A stretch of DNA of 31,809 nt from an uncultured Porphyromonadaceae bacterium (GCA_900542255.1 UQMR01000023.1:1-31809), one strand, 5' to 3'. Shown: positions 8,671-16,446, counted from the first letter of the stretch. Numbers and translations are program-made. Notes: generated by a model from the sequence alone, not told the origin.

Positions 8671-8702
8671 CACAAGATAAGGTCATTCTTATCTTTGTGT
8701 GA
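8671..8702. other. Imperfect 12-bp inverted repeat
   Basis: The arms ACACAAGATAAG (from about 8670) and CTTATCTTTGTGT (to about 8701) pair except for one bulged base, with a 6-nt loop. The right arm includes TATCTTTG (8690-8697), but no -33 element is suitably placed, so it may be an operator or an RNA hairpin rather than a promoter. Confidence 0.45.
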
Positions 8703-8845
8703 TACAAAGAAACGGAACATCACAACAATTTCCAAAATTTAGGGCCATACCGGCTTCTGATGTGACTAAATCGCATATTTAGGGGCGAAAAATACAATAT
8801 TGGGGTAAATTTTGCACGATAATAAATTATAGATATAAAGGGATA

Positions 8846-8875
8846 TTGCATTTCTTGCAATAATACCTATCTTTG
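8846..8875 (+). promoter_or_regulatory. Promoter for the LytTR gene or a leader RNA
   Basis: TTGC at 8846-8849, an 18-nt spacer and TATCTTTG at 8868-8875 form a good Bacteroidetes promoter. Transcription would begin near 8882, about 317 nt before the LytTR start codon, an unusually long leader for this window. Confidence 0.65.
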
Positions 8876-8881
8876 CACAAG

Positions 8882-9016
8882 AATATTTACCCGTTGTCCC
8901 CGCAGCGATGGTTCTGTCATATTGCCAAATGATATAGGCGCGTTTTTTATCGTCGCGACCTTTGGGTGGGACTAAGTCTCATGGCAAAGAGGCAGGGTGA
9001 AAGCGGGGGCTGCGGT
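8882..9016 (+). ncRNA. Candidate structured leader or small RNA (unidentified)
   Basis: Just downstream of the predicted start, GTCCCCGC (8896-8903) pairs with GCGGGGGC (9003-9010) over 8 bp with one G-U pair. Beyond a 2x2 internal loop the helix is extended by CCG/CGG (8891-8893, 9013-9015). Inside it, a hairpin around 8960-8990 combines CTTTG/CAAAG with TGGGA-CTAAG-TCTCA. I do not recognise it as RNase P RNA, tmRNA, SRP RNA or a named riboswitch. A 6S-like long-stem RNA is one possibility. The 3' end is undefined. Confidence 0.3.
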
Positions 9017-9198
9017 ATGGATGAAGTAGAAGGAGCGGAACTTCGGGAAACAGGGCGGCTGATAAGAGGCGGAGCGTGTACATGCCTTGCCGTTGTAACG
9101 GAATAGAGGGTTGTCTGCCGACTTGAAGGCTTGCTCTGAATACACAAGGTGACGAACGTTACATGACCACAATATAACTTGAACATCATACTCATACA

Positions 9199-10038
9199 AT
9201 GACTTTTTTTTCAAAGGAAATACCGGCATATCTATGTGAGAAATATAATCTCATCAAATTGGTGTCGTTTACGGCCCTGTTTGCTGTCACATTTATCAAT
9301 ATATACCAACCCTTCGGCTCCCGCTCGTGGGTAGCTACCCCCTTATATTATTTCCTTTATACAAGCCTTATCGTTTTGGCCGGGTTTGTAGTCATCGCGG
9401 TAAGCCGTATCGTGATGTATTACTGGAACAAGCGGCAGCACATCACCTACTTCCAGTATGGCGTATGGATATTGTTCGAGCTGATGTTCATGGCTCTCTT
9501 CTTTACGCTCTTTGTCATCTCGCTTAACCCTCGCGCCGAGGCCATGACGACGTTTAAGGAATCATTTGTCAACACATTGCTCATCATACTCTTTCCTTAC
9601 TTGCTATGCTTCTTGTACTTCTCGTGGGTAGAGAAAGAGCGGTTGCTGGAAGAGCGCAAGGAGCTGCAACCCGTAGATACGGCATCGCGCATGATAGATT
9701 TTTACGATGAGAGAAATGTGCTGCGGCTGTCTGTAATGAAAACGAATATCTTGTATATCGAGGCTGCCGACAACTACGTATCTATATTTTATTTCAAGAA
9801 AAACGGCATTTCTCGCTTTATGCTGCGCAACTCGCTGAAAACATTAGAAAAGTATTTGACCGATACGGGTATCGTACGTTGCCACCGGTCATATATGGTT
9901 AATCTGGAATATGTCAATGTCATCAGGCGGCAGCGCGGAGGCATCTTTCTCGAGCTCAGCATACCGAATGTCCCCGACATACCGCTATCGCCCAAATATA
10001 GCGACCAGGTAGATACTTGGCTTCGTACCACGGTATAA
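9199..10038 (+). CDS. LytTR family transcriptional regulator with membrane domain
   Basis: The 279-residue protein has four predicted membrane segments (about 18-37, 47-70, 85-108, 123-143), a short linker and a C-terminal LytTR DNA-binding domain (about 163-275). Hallmarks of the LytTR domain are ILYIEAADNYVSIFY, IVRCHRSYMVNLEYVN and IPLSPKY. It has no receiver domain and no adjacent histidine kinase, so it is a one-component, membrane-tethered regulator of the type common in Bacteroidetes; its signal and targets are unknown. The start is supported by the full first membrane segment. The likely promoter is at 8846-8875, leaving a 317-nt leader that may be regulatory. Confidence 0.92.
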   Translation: MTFFSKEIPAYLCEKYNLIKLVSFTALFAVTFINIYQPFGSRSWVATPLYYFLYTSLIVLAGFVVIAVSRIVMYYWNKRQHITYFQYGVWILFELMFMALFFTLFVISLNPRAEAMTTFKESFVNTLLIILFPYLLCFLYFSWVEKERLLEERKELQPVDTASRMIDFYDERNVLRLSVMKTNILYIEAADNYVSIFYFKKNGISRFMLRNSLKTLEKYLTDTGIVRCHRSYMVNLEYVNVIRRQRGGIFLELSIPNVPDIPLSPKYSDQVDTWLRTTV

Positions 10039-10272
10039 ATTCTGCATACGTATCTGTCCGGCCTCACTGCCTGTCACCTTACCGGGCGGGGGGAGGAGCT
10101 GTGCAAGCCTTCAAGTCGATTGTCCGTAAAGCGGGGCAACACGCTGTTTGGCGGTTCACCCGGTTGTAAATGTTCCCGGGGTATCATTCCTTTTCAATTT
10201 TGGGGGTAAGAGAGGGACGGTCTGAGTTGTCGCATAGGAACTCCTGCCGGGGCTAATCTCAATCTCTCGGTT
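10039..10272. other. Spacer before the second repeat array
   Basis: This 234-bp stretch of ordinary composition lies between the LytTR stop and the first 84-bp repeat unit. I see no gene and no clear terminator in it. Confidence 0.5.
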
Positions 10273-10524
10273 CACTATCTTTTGATAAGATAGGCTGCGG
10301 CTCGGCATAGCCCGCACTTGAAAACTTCGTTTCCGCCGGTCTCTGCTCTCGCCTTTCACTATCTTTTGATAAGATAGGAGTCGGCTCGGCAAAGCCCGCA
10401 CTTGAAAACTTTGTTTTCGTTTGGCTCTGCTCTCGCCTTTCACTATCTTTTGATAAGATAGGAGTCGGCTCGGCAAAGCCCGCACTTGAAAACTTTGTTT
10501 TCGTTTGGCTCTGCTCTCGCCTTT
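10273..10524 (+). repeat. 84-bp tandem repeat array, copy 2 (3 units)
   Basis: CACTATCTT recurs at 10273, 10357, 10441 and 10525, an exact 84-bp period. Units 2 and 3 are identical; unit 1 differs at several positions, including loss of the TTTG block (it has a CCGCCGGTCTCTG stretch instead). Each unit starts with a short palindrome, CTATCTT-TTGAT-AAGATAG. The array is inverted relative to the 1238-1490 array but has the same orientation toward its downstream gene. Because 84 nt equals 28 codons, a frame on the minus strand stays open and encodes a 28-residue periodic peptide; this is not evidence of a gene. Confidence 0.95.
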
Positions 10525-10535
10525 CACTATCTTTG
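10504..10535 (+). promoter_or_regulatory. menA promoter formed by the last repeat unit
   Basis: TTTG at 10504-10507, a 20-nt spacer and TATCTTTG at 10528-10535. The TTTG and spacer lie in the last repeat unit, and the -7 box straddles the point where repeat sequence gives way to unique sequence. Internal units have TATCTTTTG, one extra T, so they fit the consensus less well. The start would be near 10542, about 20 nt before the menA ATG. Confidence 0.8.
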
Positions 10536-10562
10536 TAACAAGATTATTAAAAGGCTTGCATC

Positions 10563-11429
10563 ATGACAAAAGCATGGATTGAAGCTGCACGCCCTCGCAC
10601 GCTGCCGGCCTCGGCAGCGCCGGTAATTGCAGCCACAGCATACGCGGCACACGACGGACTTCTGCAATGGACGCCGGCATTACTATGCCTGCTATTTGCG
10701 CTATTGGCACAAATTGCATCGAACTTCGGCAATGACTATTTCGACTTCAAGAAGGGTACCGACCGCCCCGACCGCACAGGACCGCAGCGAGCCGTGGCTT
10801 CGGGGCTTATATCGCCGCGTGCCATGTTCATGGCTACTGTCGCCGTACTCGCCTTGGCTTGTATAGCCGGGCTGGGACTGGTCTATTACGGAGGTTGGTG
10901 GCTTGTCCCGGCAGGGGCATGCATAGCGCTGTTTGCCCTGGCCTATTCGGCAGGGCCTTACCCTCTCTCGTATCACGGGCTGGGCGACATTACGGTGTTT
11001 CTGTTTTTCGGGCTTGTTCCTGTCAACCTTACCTATTACGTACAAACGGGCTTTTTCGCATTGCCTGTTCTATGGGCATCGGTAAGCATTGGCTTGCTAT
11101 CTGTCAACATCCTGCTTATCAACAACTATCGTGATATGGAAGAGGATGCCGCCAACCGCAAGAACACGACGGTTGTACTCTTTGGCCGGCGTTTTGCAGC
11201 CAACTGGTACCTGATAAACGGCCTTGCCGCCCCTTTGTTTACATGGGATGTATGGTGCAGCACTCCCGGATGGCGTACGCTTCTGCCCATTATCTACCTG
11301 GCTTCGCATATAGCCACTTATCGCGCCTTGAAACAACGTGAGGGCTCGGCTCTGAATCCCTTGTTGGGGCGTACGGCGGCTAACTTGTTGTTGTTTACCG
11401 CTCTGCTTGTCGTGGCTCTTATCTTGTAA
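10563..11429 (+). CDS. menA: 1,4-dihydroxy-2-naphthoate polyprenyltransferase
   Basis: The 288-residue UbiA-superfamily membrane protein has about eight or nine transmembrane helices. Both Asp-rich prenyl-diphosphate/Mg2+ motifs are present: NDYFDFKKGTD (57-67) and NNYRDMEEDAANRK (187-200). The N-terminal EAARPRTLPASAAP matches MenA rather than UbiA or heme O synthase. The enzyme attaches a polyprenyl chain to 1,4-dihydroxy-2-naphthoate in menaquinone synthesis, at the cytoplasmic membrane. The start is chosen from the MTKAWIEAARPRTL beginning and the promoter 20 nt upstream. The stop lies 14 bp before the AddB-like gene, so the two may be cotranscribed. No other men genes are in the window. 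Confidence 0.94.
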   Translation: MTKAWIEAARPRTLPASAAPVIAATAYAAHDGLLQWTPALLCLLFALLAQIASNFGNDYFDFKKGTDRPDRTGPQRAVASGLISPRAMFMATVAVLALACIAGLGLVYYGGWWLVPAGACIALFALAYSAGPYPLSYHGLGDITVFLFFGLVPVNLTYYVQTGFFALPVLWASVSIGLLSVNILLINNYRDMEEDAANRKNTTVVLFGRRFAANWYLINGLAAPLFTWDVWCSTPGWRTLLPIIYLASHIATYRALKQREGSALNPLLGRTAANLLLFTALLVVALIL

Positions 11430-11443
11430 AACATATCTCTCGT

Positions 11444-14365
11444 ATGACTCCGTTCTTATACCGCATAGCCGACACTTTCTATAAAAATTACGGCAAAGAC
11501 CTGCAACGAACAGCTTTCATCTTCCCCAATCGGCGAAGTAGTATCTTCTTTCGCCATTATTTGGCCCAAATAGCAGGGAAGCCCATCTTCTCGCCCCCCA
11601 TATACACGATCAACAACTTCATGCAAGAGCTCTCGGGAATGCAGCTTGCCGACCATACAGAGCTCCTTTTTATACTCTACGAAGAGTATTTGCAGCTGAA
11701 AAAGAGTGGGGAGAGTTTCGATAAGTTTGTCTTCTGGGGCGAGATGCTCATCAACGACTTCGATGACATAGACAAATACCTCGTAGATGCCCGACGCCTT
11801 TTTACCAACATCAAGGACCTCAAAGAGATAGAGACCGACTATCTGCTGCCCGAACAGATTGAGGTAATAAGTCGATTCTGGCAATCTTTTCTATACCCCG
11901 ATACCCAAAGCGACAAAAAATCGTCGTTTGCATCGCTGTGGCAGATATTATATAATCTATATGCCAATTTCCGCCACCGGCTTGCAGCCCAAGGGTTAGC
12001 CTACGAAGGGATGGCTTTCTACGAAGTGGCAAACCGCGCGCAGCGGGGCGACCTTGTGCTCCCCGATGCCGACCGTTTTGTTTTCATCGGTTTCAATGCC
12101 ATTACCAAGGCTGAGCACATCCTCATGCAGTACCTGTACAATATAGGTCGCGGCGATTTTTATTGGGACTACTATGCTCCCACACTGCAAGATAATGTAA
12201 ACAAAGCCTCCTATTTCCTGACGGAGAATCGCCGCCTGTTCCCCTCACGTTTCGACATAGGGGAGGAGCCTATACGTACACTCCCGCAATACACGGTTAT
12301 TCCGGTATCATCGGGAATAGGACAAACCAAACAGGCCGGCAAGATTCTCTCGGACCTTATAGCCCAAGGGGTTATAGACCCCGACCAGGCCCTCAACACA
12401 GCCATTGTACTTCCCGACGAGGAGATGCTCATCCCCATGCTTTATGCCATCCCTCCCGAGTTCTCCTCTATCAATATCACCATGGGGTATCCGCTGAAAA
12501 ATACCCCGGCCGCTACGCTCTTCGATGCCGTCGGATTGATGCAGAAACATATACGATGGTCAAGCGGGACGCCGCTCTTTTATCACACCGATGTGCTGGC
12601 AATACTCAACCACCACTTTGTCAAGAAGGCGGTCCCTCACGAAACCAAGCTCGTAGCCGACAATATGATACGCTACAACAAGGCCTACGTCTCGGGGGCA
12701 GAGTTTCAGTGCCATCCCTTCCTCGCCCGCCTCTTTACCCCCGTATCTTCGGCGCAGGAGGCCGGTACTTATCTGAAAGATATACTCGATTATCTGCTCG
12801 GCGTCGATGCCGGCTCTCAAAACGGCGACGGTGAGGAGACTCCCGAAACGCCGATAGCCGTCACGCAGATAGAACGGGAATATCTCTATCATTACCGCCT
12901 CGCCGTCATACGGCTGCGCGATGTGATAGAGGCGCACGGTACCCAACTCGACTTGTTTACCTATTTTTCGTTACTCAATAAAATAACGGCGCACCTCGCT
13001 ATTCCGTTTAGAGGCGAGCCACTGTCGGGCTTGCAAATCATGGGCGTGTTGGAAACGCGCGCACTCGACTTTGAAAACATCATCATACTCTCGATGAACG
13101 AGGGCGTTTTCCCGGCCAAGAAGATAGCGTCGAGCTTTATCCCCTACAATCTGCGTCGGGGCTTCGAAATGGCAACGACCGACCACCAGGACAGCATATA
13201 TGCCTACTACTTCTATCGCATGACAGGTCGTGCCAAAAACGTATTTATGCTCTACGACAGTCGTACCGAGGGGCTGAAAAAGGGTGAGATGAGCCGGTAT
13301 ATCTATCAGCTGAAATATCATTACAGCCGGCTCTTCCCGCAACTCTCCATCACTGAGAAGAATATCTCATACAATATCGTCACCGAGAAACCGACAGCCA
13401 TCAGCGTCGATAAAAGCGAGGGCGTAATGGAGCTTATGCGGGAGTTCCTGCGCGGGGGTCGCCGAAGGATGTCGGCGTCGGGACTGAACACCTACCTCAA
13501 CTGCCCGCTGCAATTCTATCTGCAATATGCCGAACAGGTGCAGAGGGACGACGAGATAAGCGAAAACATAGATAGCAGTGTCTTTGGCAGCATCTACCAC
13601 GGAGTGATGAGCGAGATATACGACCGCATGAAAAACGGAAATGCCGAGGTGCTCGTAACAGCCGACATGCTCAACGCCATACTGAAAGAGAAGAAATTCA
13701 TCGGCAACCTCATCGCCAAGTGGTTCTCTATTGTCTTCTTCAAGATGCCGCCGCAAGAGGCCTCGCGTCCCAAACCTTTGCGCGGGCAGCATCTTATCAT
13801 TGCCCACATTATAGAGGAATACATAAAACAGACATTGCTCATAGACAAGGAGTCGGCTCCGTTTACCTACATCGCGTCGGAGTTCCGTATCGACAAGGAC
13901 GTGTATATACCTCTTGATGACGGCCGGGAAGTCGCCTTCAAGGCCTTTATAGACCGTATCGATTCAAAGGGAGATACCATACGTATCGTAGACTATAAAA
14001 CAGGGAAAGACGGCACCAAGTTTTCCAGTGTCGAAGACCTTTTCGATAGCCTGAAAGATGAGCGTCGCAAGGCGATATGCCAGATAGCTCTCTATTGCGA
14101 GCTCTATCGCAGAACCTTTCCTGCCGAGACCCGCAAGCTGAAACCGGTGATATATAAAGTGAAGGAGCTGTTCGATGACAAATTCCCGCAGGAGATTACT
14201 TTCGGGAAAAACGGCCTCGACAACTACGACGATATTGCCGATGAATACAGGGAGCAGCTCCAAAAAGTGCTGACCGAAATATTCAATCCCGAGATACCGT
14301 TTACACAAACCCAAGTGGAGAAAAATTGCAAATACTGTGATTTCAAGGATATCTGCAAACGCTGA
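11444..14365 (+). CDS. AddB/RecB-like PD-(D/E)XK nuclease family protein
   Basis: This 973-residue protein begins with a helicase-like but degenerate N-terminal region; where AddB-type proteins have an NTPase loop it has IFPNRRSSIFFRHYL. It ends in a RecB-type nuclease domain. The PD-(D/E)XK core is seen as FIDRID followed by IVDYKTGKDGT (Asp about 850, Lys in YKTG). Four cysteines fit an Fe-S cluster as in AddB: Cys687 (LNCPLQFYLQY) and Cys962, 965 and 971 (NCKYCDFKDICKR). A role in recombinational repair of double-strand breaks is inferred. A UvrD/AddA-type helicase partner is expected but does not lie next to it in this window; menA is upstream and xseB downstream. Length is in the normal range for the family. 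Confidence 0.88.
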   Translation: MTPFLYRIADTFYKNYGKDLQRTAFIFPNRRSSIFFRHYLAQIAGKPIFSPPIYTINNFMQELSGMQLADHTELLFILYEEYLQLKKSGESFDKFVFWGEMLINDFDDIDKYLVDARRLFTNIKDLKEIETDYLLPEQIEVISRFWQSFLYPDTQSDKKSSFASLWQILYNLYANFRHRLAAQGLAYEGMAFYEVANRAQRGDLVLPDADRFVFIGFNAITKAEHILMQYLYNIGRGDFYWDYYAPTLQDNVNKASYFLTENRRLFPSRFDIGEEPIRTLPQYTVIPVSSGIGQTKQAGKILSDLIAQGVIDPDQALNTAIVLPDEEMLIPMLYAIPPEFSSINITMGYPLKNTPAATLFDAVGLMQKHIRWSSGTPLFYHTDVLAILNHHFVKKAVPHETKLVADNMIRYNKAYVSGAEFQCHPFLARLFTPVSSAQEAGTYLKDILDYLLGVDAGSQNGDGEETPETPIAVTQIEREYLYHYRLAVIRLRDVIEAHGTQLDLFTYFSLLNKITAHLAIPFRGEPLSGLQIMGVLETRALDFENIIILSMNEGVFPAKKIASSFIPYNLRRGFEMATTDHQDSIYAYYFYRMTGRAKNVFMLYDSRTEGLKKGEMSRYIYQLKYHYSRLFPQLSITEKNISYNIVTEKPTAISVDKSEGVMELMREFLRGGRRRMSASGLNTYLNCPLQFYLQYAEQVQRDDEISENIDSSVFGSIYHGVMSEIYDRMKNGNAEVLVTADMLNAILKEKKFIGNLIAKWFSIVFFKMPPQEASRPKPLRGQHLIIAHIIEEYIKQTLLIDKESAPFTYIASEFRIDKDVYIPLDDGREVAFKAFIDRIDSKGDTIRIVDYKTGKDGTKFSSVEDLFDSLKDERRKAICQIALYCELYRRTFPAETRKLKPVIYKVKELFDDKFPQEITFGKNGLDNYDDIADEYREQLQKVLTEIFNPEIPFTQTQVEKNCKYCDFKDICKR

Positions 14366-14488
14366 TGCCGCAGCAAAACACTTCCGCGCCGAGGGGCAAA
14401 TGATGTCACGGCTCTTCCGGTACGGCCGTATCACGCAGAAATCATAAAATTGAAACCATCGAATGCCTTATTTTGTTCTCGTTTGCAC

Positions 14489-14496
14489 TATCTTTG
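14489..14496 (+). promoter_or_regulatory. -7 promoter element of xseB
   Basis: TATCTTTG, about 80 nt before the xseB ATG, preceded by GTTTGCAC. The expected -33 TTTG is not at optimal spacing, so support is from the -7 element alone. Confidence 0.5.
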
Positions 14497-14577
14497 CAAA
14501 AAGGGAATAGTCTATAAACAGAGGCAGAAACACAACTCCCGGGCGACATTGCCCTCACACCTCAATACCCGTGTATT

Positions 14578-14808
14578 ATGACAACAGAAACAGAAAATAC
14601 GTCATCGGACAATCTTTCATACACACAAGCTATTGCCGAGTTGGAACAGCTTGTAGCCCGCTTGCAGAACCCGCAGTGCGAGATAGACAAATTGCGGGAA
14701 TATACAGCCCGGGCATTGCAGCTGATACAATACTGCAAGACCAAACTGTCGGAAACCGACAACGACCTGAAAAAGCTGCTCGAAGAGCTCTCGCAAGATA
14801 ACTTGTAG
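14578..14808 (+). CDS. xseB: Exodeoxyribonuclease VII small subunit
   Basis: The 76-residue product matches the XseB family in length and pattern. It has SYTQAIAELEQLVARLQNPQCEIDKL, a family-typical helical stretch, then a second helix rich in Lys, Glu and Leu (ALQLIQYCKTKLSETDNDLKKLL). Several XseB copies bind the XseA C-terminal coiled coil. The ATG at 14578 is preferred over an overlapping frame at 14571, which does not encode the family pattern. It lies about 210 bp after the nuclease gene with its own -7 element, so it is probably transcribed separately. Its partner xseA is on the opposite strand at 3104-4429. Confidence 0.92.
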   Translation: MTTETENTSSDNLSYTQAIAELEQLVARLQNPQCEIDKLREYTARALQLIQYCKTKLSETDNDLKKLLEELSQDNL

Positions 14809-14900
14809 AAGCGCTCCTGTCGGCGATACCATGTTGCATTGCACACGGGTGTAGCTTGGTATTTTACCGTTGCAGCACATCATATAGATAGAAAAGAAAC

Positions 14901-14908
14901 TATCTTTG
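14901..14908 (+). promoter_or_regulatory. -7 promoter element of the alkaline phosphatase gene
   Basis: TATCTTTG about 38 nt before the ATG at 14946. The nearest TTGC (14870-14873) is 27 nt upstream, longer than usual. No Pho-box-like repeat was recognised. Confidence 0.5.
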
Positions 14909-14945
14909 TCATGTCCAAATCAAAATCAACTAATAGCAATATAAT

Positions 14946-16361
14946 ATGAAGAAATTTTGGCATATCACTCTATTGTTTGCACTCTTTGCATGGGGCGGGA
15001 GTATGGCTGCCACGCCCAAATATGTATTCTTTTTCATCGGCGACGGCATGGGTCTCGGACAGGTGCAATCGCTGCGCACCTACTATAAGGATACAACCGA
15101 CCCCAACCGCGACTTGCAGCATTTCTATGAGTTCCCTGTGGCAAGTATCATTACCACATTTTCTTACGACGACGACATGACCGACTCGGCAGCAGCCGGT
15201 ACGGCACTCGCTTGCGGCAAGAAGACGCGCAACGGTATGTTGGGCATGGATTGCGACACGGTTGAGCTCACATCGGTTGCCAAACGCATGAAGCAGGCCG
15301 GACGCGGTGTAGGTATCATGAGTAGCGTATGCCTCAACGATGCTACGCCGGGCGCATTCTACGCCTCGCGTCCCAACCGCGGCGACTATTACGAGATAGC
15401 CCGGCAAGGAGCTGCCTCGGGATTCGACTTCCTCGCCGGAGCATATTTCCGCGACCCCTATGGTGTGAAAGCCGGTACTCCCGGTAATGTCTTTGCCGAT
15501 TATGAAGCCAGCGGATATGCGGTGGTACGCGGTAAGAACGGATATAACGATGCCGTATCGGCCAATGCCCGCCGCATTTTGTGGCTCGATGCCGATACCG
15601 CCAGCGAAAATACAATCGGCTATGCCATTGACGCTCACAACAACGATATGACACTTCCCGGTATGGTGGAGGCTGCCATCGACCACCTCTACAAAAACTA
15701 CCGCAAGGGATTTTTTATCATGGCAGAAGGGGGTGGAATAGACCACCTTGCGCATGCCAATGATGCAGCAGGTGTCATTCGCGAAGCCAAAGAGTTCGAT
15801 GACGCTGTGAGAATCGCATACGAATTTTATCGCCAGCATCCCAAAGAGACGCTCATCATCGTTACAGCCGACCACGAAACAGGTGGCTTGGGTATGGGTA
15901 TAATAGACAGTTCTTGCAAACAGCACATGGAGTATGTGCAACACGTAACTATATCGAAGAACGCTTTTTGGAACGAGTTCAACAAAAGCATCGACAACGA
16001 CCCCCGGAACCTGACATGGGAAAATGCCGAGAAGTTTCTTGCCCAACGCATGGGATTGGGTAGTATCATACCCCTCACGACCGGCGAGAAAGGGCGACTG
16101 ATGACTGTATTCCAGGCATCGGTCATAGATAAAAGCACCGGCAAGCAACACACGCTGTATGCCGACTTCGATGCTTTCACTACCGAAGTCTATAAATTGC
16201 TCTCCACCAAAATAGGCATCGGGTGGACAACCTATTCCCATACCGGTAATCCCGCACCTCTATTTGTAGTAGGAGCCGGTGCCGACCGCTTTGCCTCGGC
16301 CGGCTGGCTGGACAATACCGACTTGTCGCGCATCATCGGCGAGTTGTGCCGCTTGAAATAA
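14946..16361 (+). CDS. Secreted alkaline phosphatase
   Basis: The 471-residue protein has a signal peptide (hydrophobic 7-21, cleavage near SMAA). The alkaline phosphatase fold follows, with FFIGDGMGLGQ (metal-binding Asp33), TDSAAAGTALACG (catalytic Ser81), EGGGIDHLAHANDAAG and VTADHETGGLGMG (zinc ligands), and the late SHTGNPAPLFVVG histidine. It should hydrolyse phosphomonoesters in the periplasm with two Zn ions and one Mg ion. It lacks an obvious type IX sorting tail (ends IIGELCRLK), so a periplasmic location is likelier than the cell surface. The gene is alone between xseB and a terminator-like hairpin at 16409-16446. Confidence 0.93.
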   Translation: MKKFWHITLLFALFAWGGSMAATPKYVFFFIGDGMGLGQVQSLRTYYKDTTDPNRDLQHFYEFPVASIITTFSYDDDMTDSAAAGTALACGKKTRNGMLGMDCDTVELTSVAKRMKQAGRGVGIMSSVCLNDATPGAFYASRPNRGDYYEIARQGAASGFDFLAGAYFRDPYGVKAGTPGNVFADYEASGYAVVRGKNGYNDAVSANARRILWLDADTASENTIGYAIDAHNNDMTLPGMVEAAIDHLYKNYRKGFFIMAEGGGIDHLAHANDAAGVIREAKEFDDAVRIAYEFYRQHPKETLIIVTADHETGGLGMGIIDSSCKQHMEYVQHVTISKNAFWNEFNKSIDNDPRNLTWENAEKFLAQRMGLGSIIPLTTGEKGRLMTVFQASVIDKSTGKQHTLYADFDAFTTEVYKLLSTKIGIGWTTYSHTGNPAPLFVVGAGADRFASAGWLDNTDLSRIIGELCRLK

Positions 16362-16408
16362 GGAACATCGGAAGAGTTCCTCTCCGTTGATTTCCGGAAG
16401 ATTTCAAA

Positions 16409-16446
16409 GAGGGCGCCCCACTCTGTAAGGACAGAAGGGCGTCCTC
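16409..16446 (+). terminator. Hairpin after the alkaline phosphatase gene
   Basis: GAGGGCGCCC (16409-16418) pairs with GGGCGTCCTC (16437-16446) with one G-U pair; an inner CTGT/ACAG extends it. Only a weak T-rich tail follows, so termination may be inefficient. Confidence 0.5.

Larger units (their letters stand above)
8140..9198. other. Long region without a convincing protein gene
   Basis: This 1.06-kb stretch holds no ORF with recognisable protein features. It is not featureless. It contains an 11-bp-stem hairpin (8250-8282), a minus-strand intrinsic terminator (8539-8565) with a 12-codon ORF just before it, an imperfect 12-bp hairpin (8671-8702), a consensus promoter (8846-8875), and GC-rich sequence with long-range complementarity (8889-9016) leading to the LytTR gene. 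Confidence 0.7.

Noticed and set aside
8690..8697. TATCTTTG as a stand-alone promoter
   Set aside because: No -33 element at 18-21 nt; the octamer is explained as one arm of an inverted repeat.
8947..9229. Two minus-strand frames of 82 and 85 codons before the LytTR gene
   Set aside because: No protein features, overlapping each other in different frames and overlapping the LytTR start; the strand opposite carries the promoter and the candidate structured RNA.
10156..10527. A 123-codon minus-strand frame across the second repeat array
   Set aside because: Its sequence is a translation of the 84-bp DNA repeat; the period is divisible by three so no stop arises, and it covers the menA promoter.
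14970..16241. A 423-codon minus-strand frame opposite the alkaline phosphatase
   Set aside because: It is the mirror of a gene with all its catalytic motifs intact and has no recognisable protein features.
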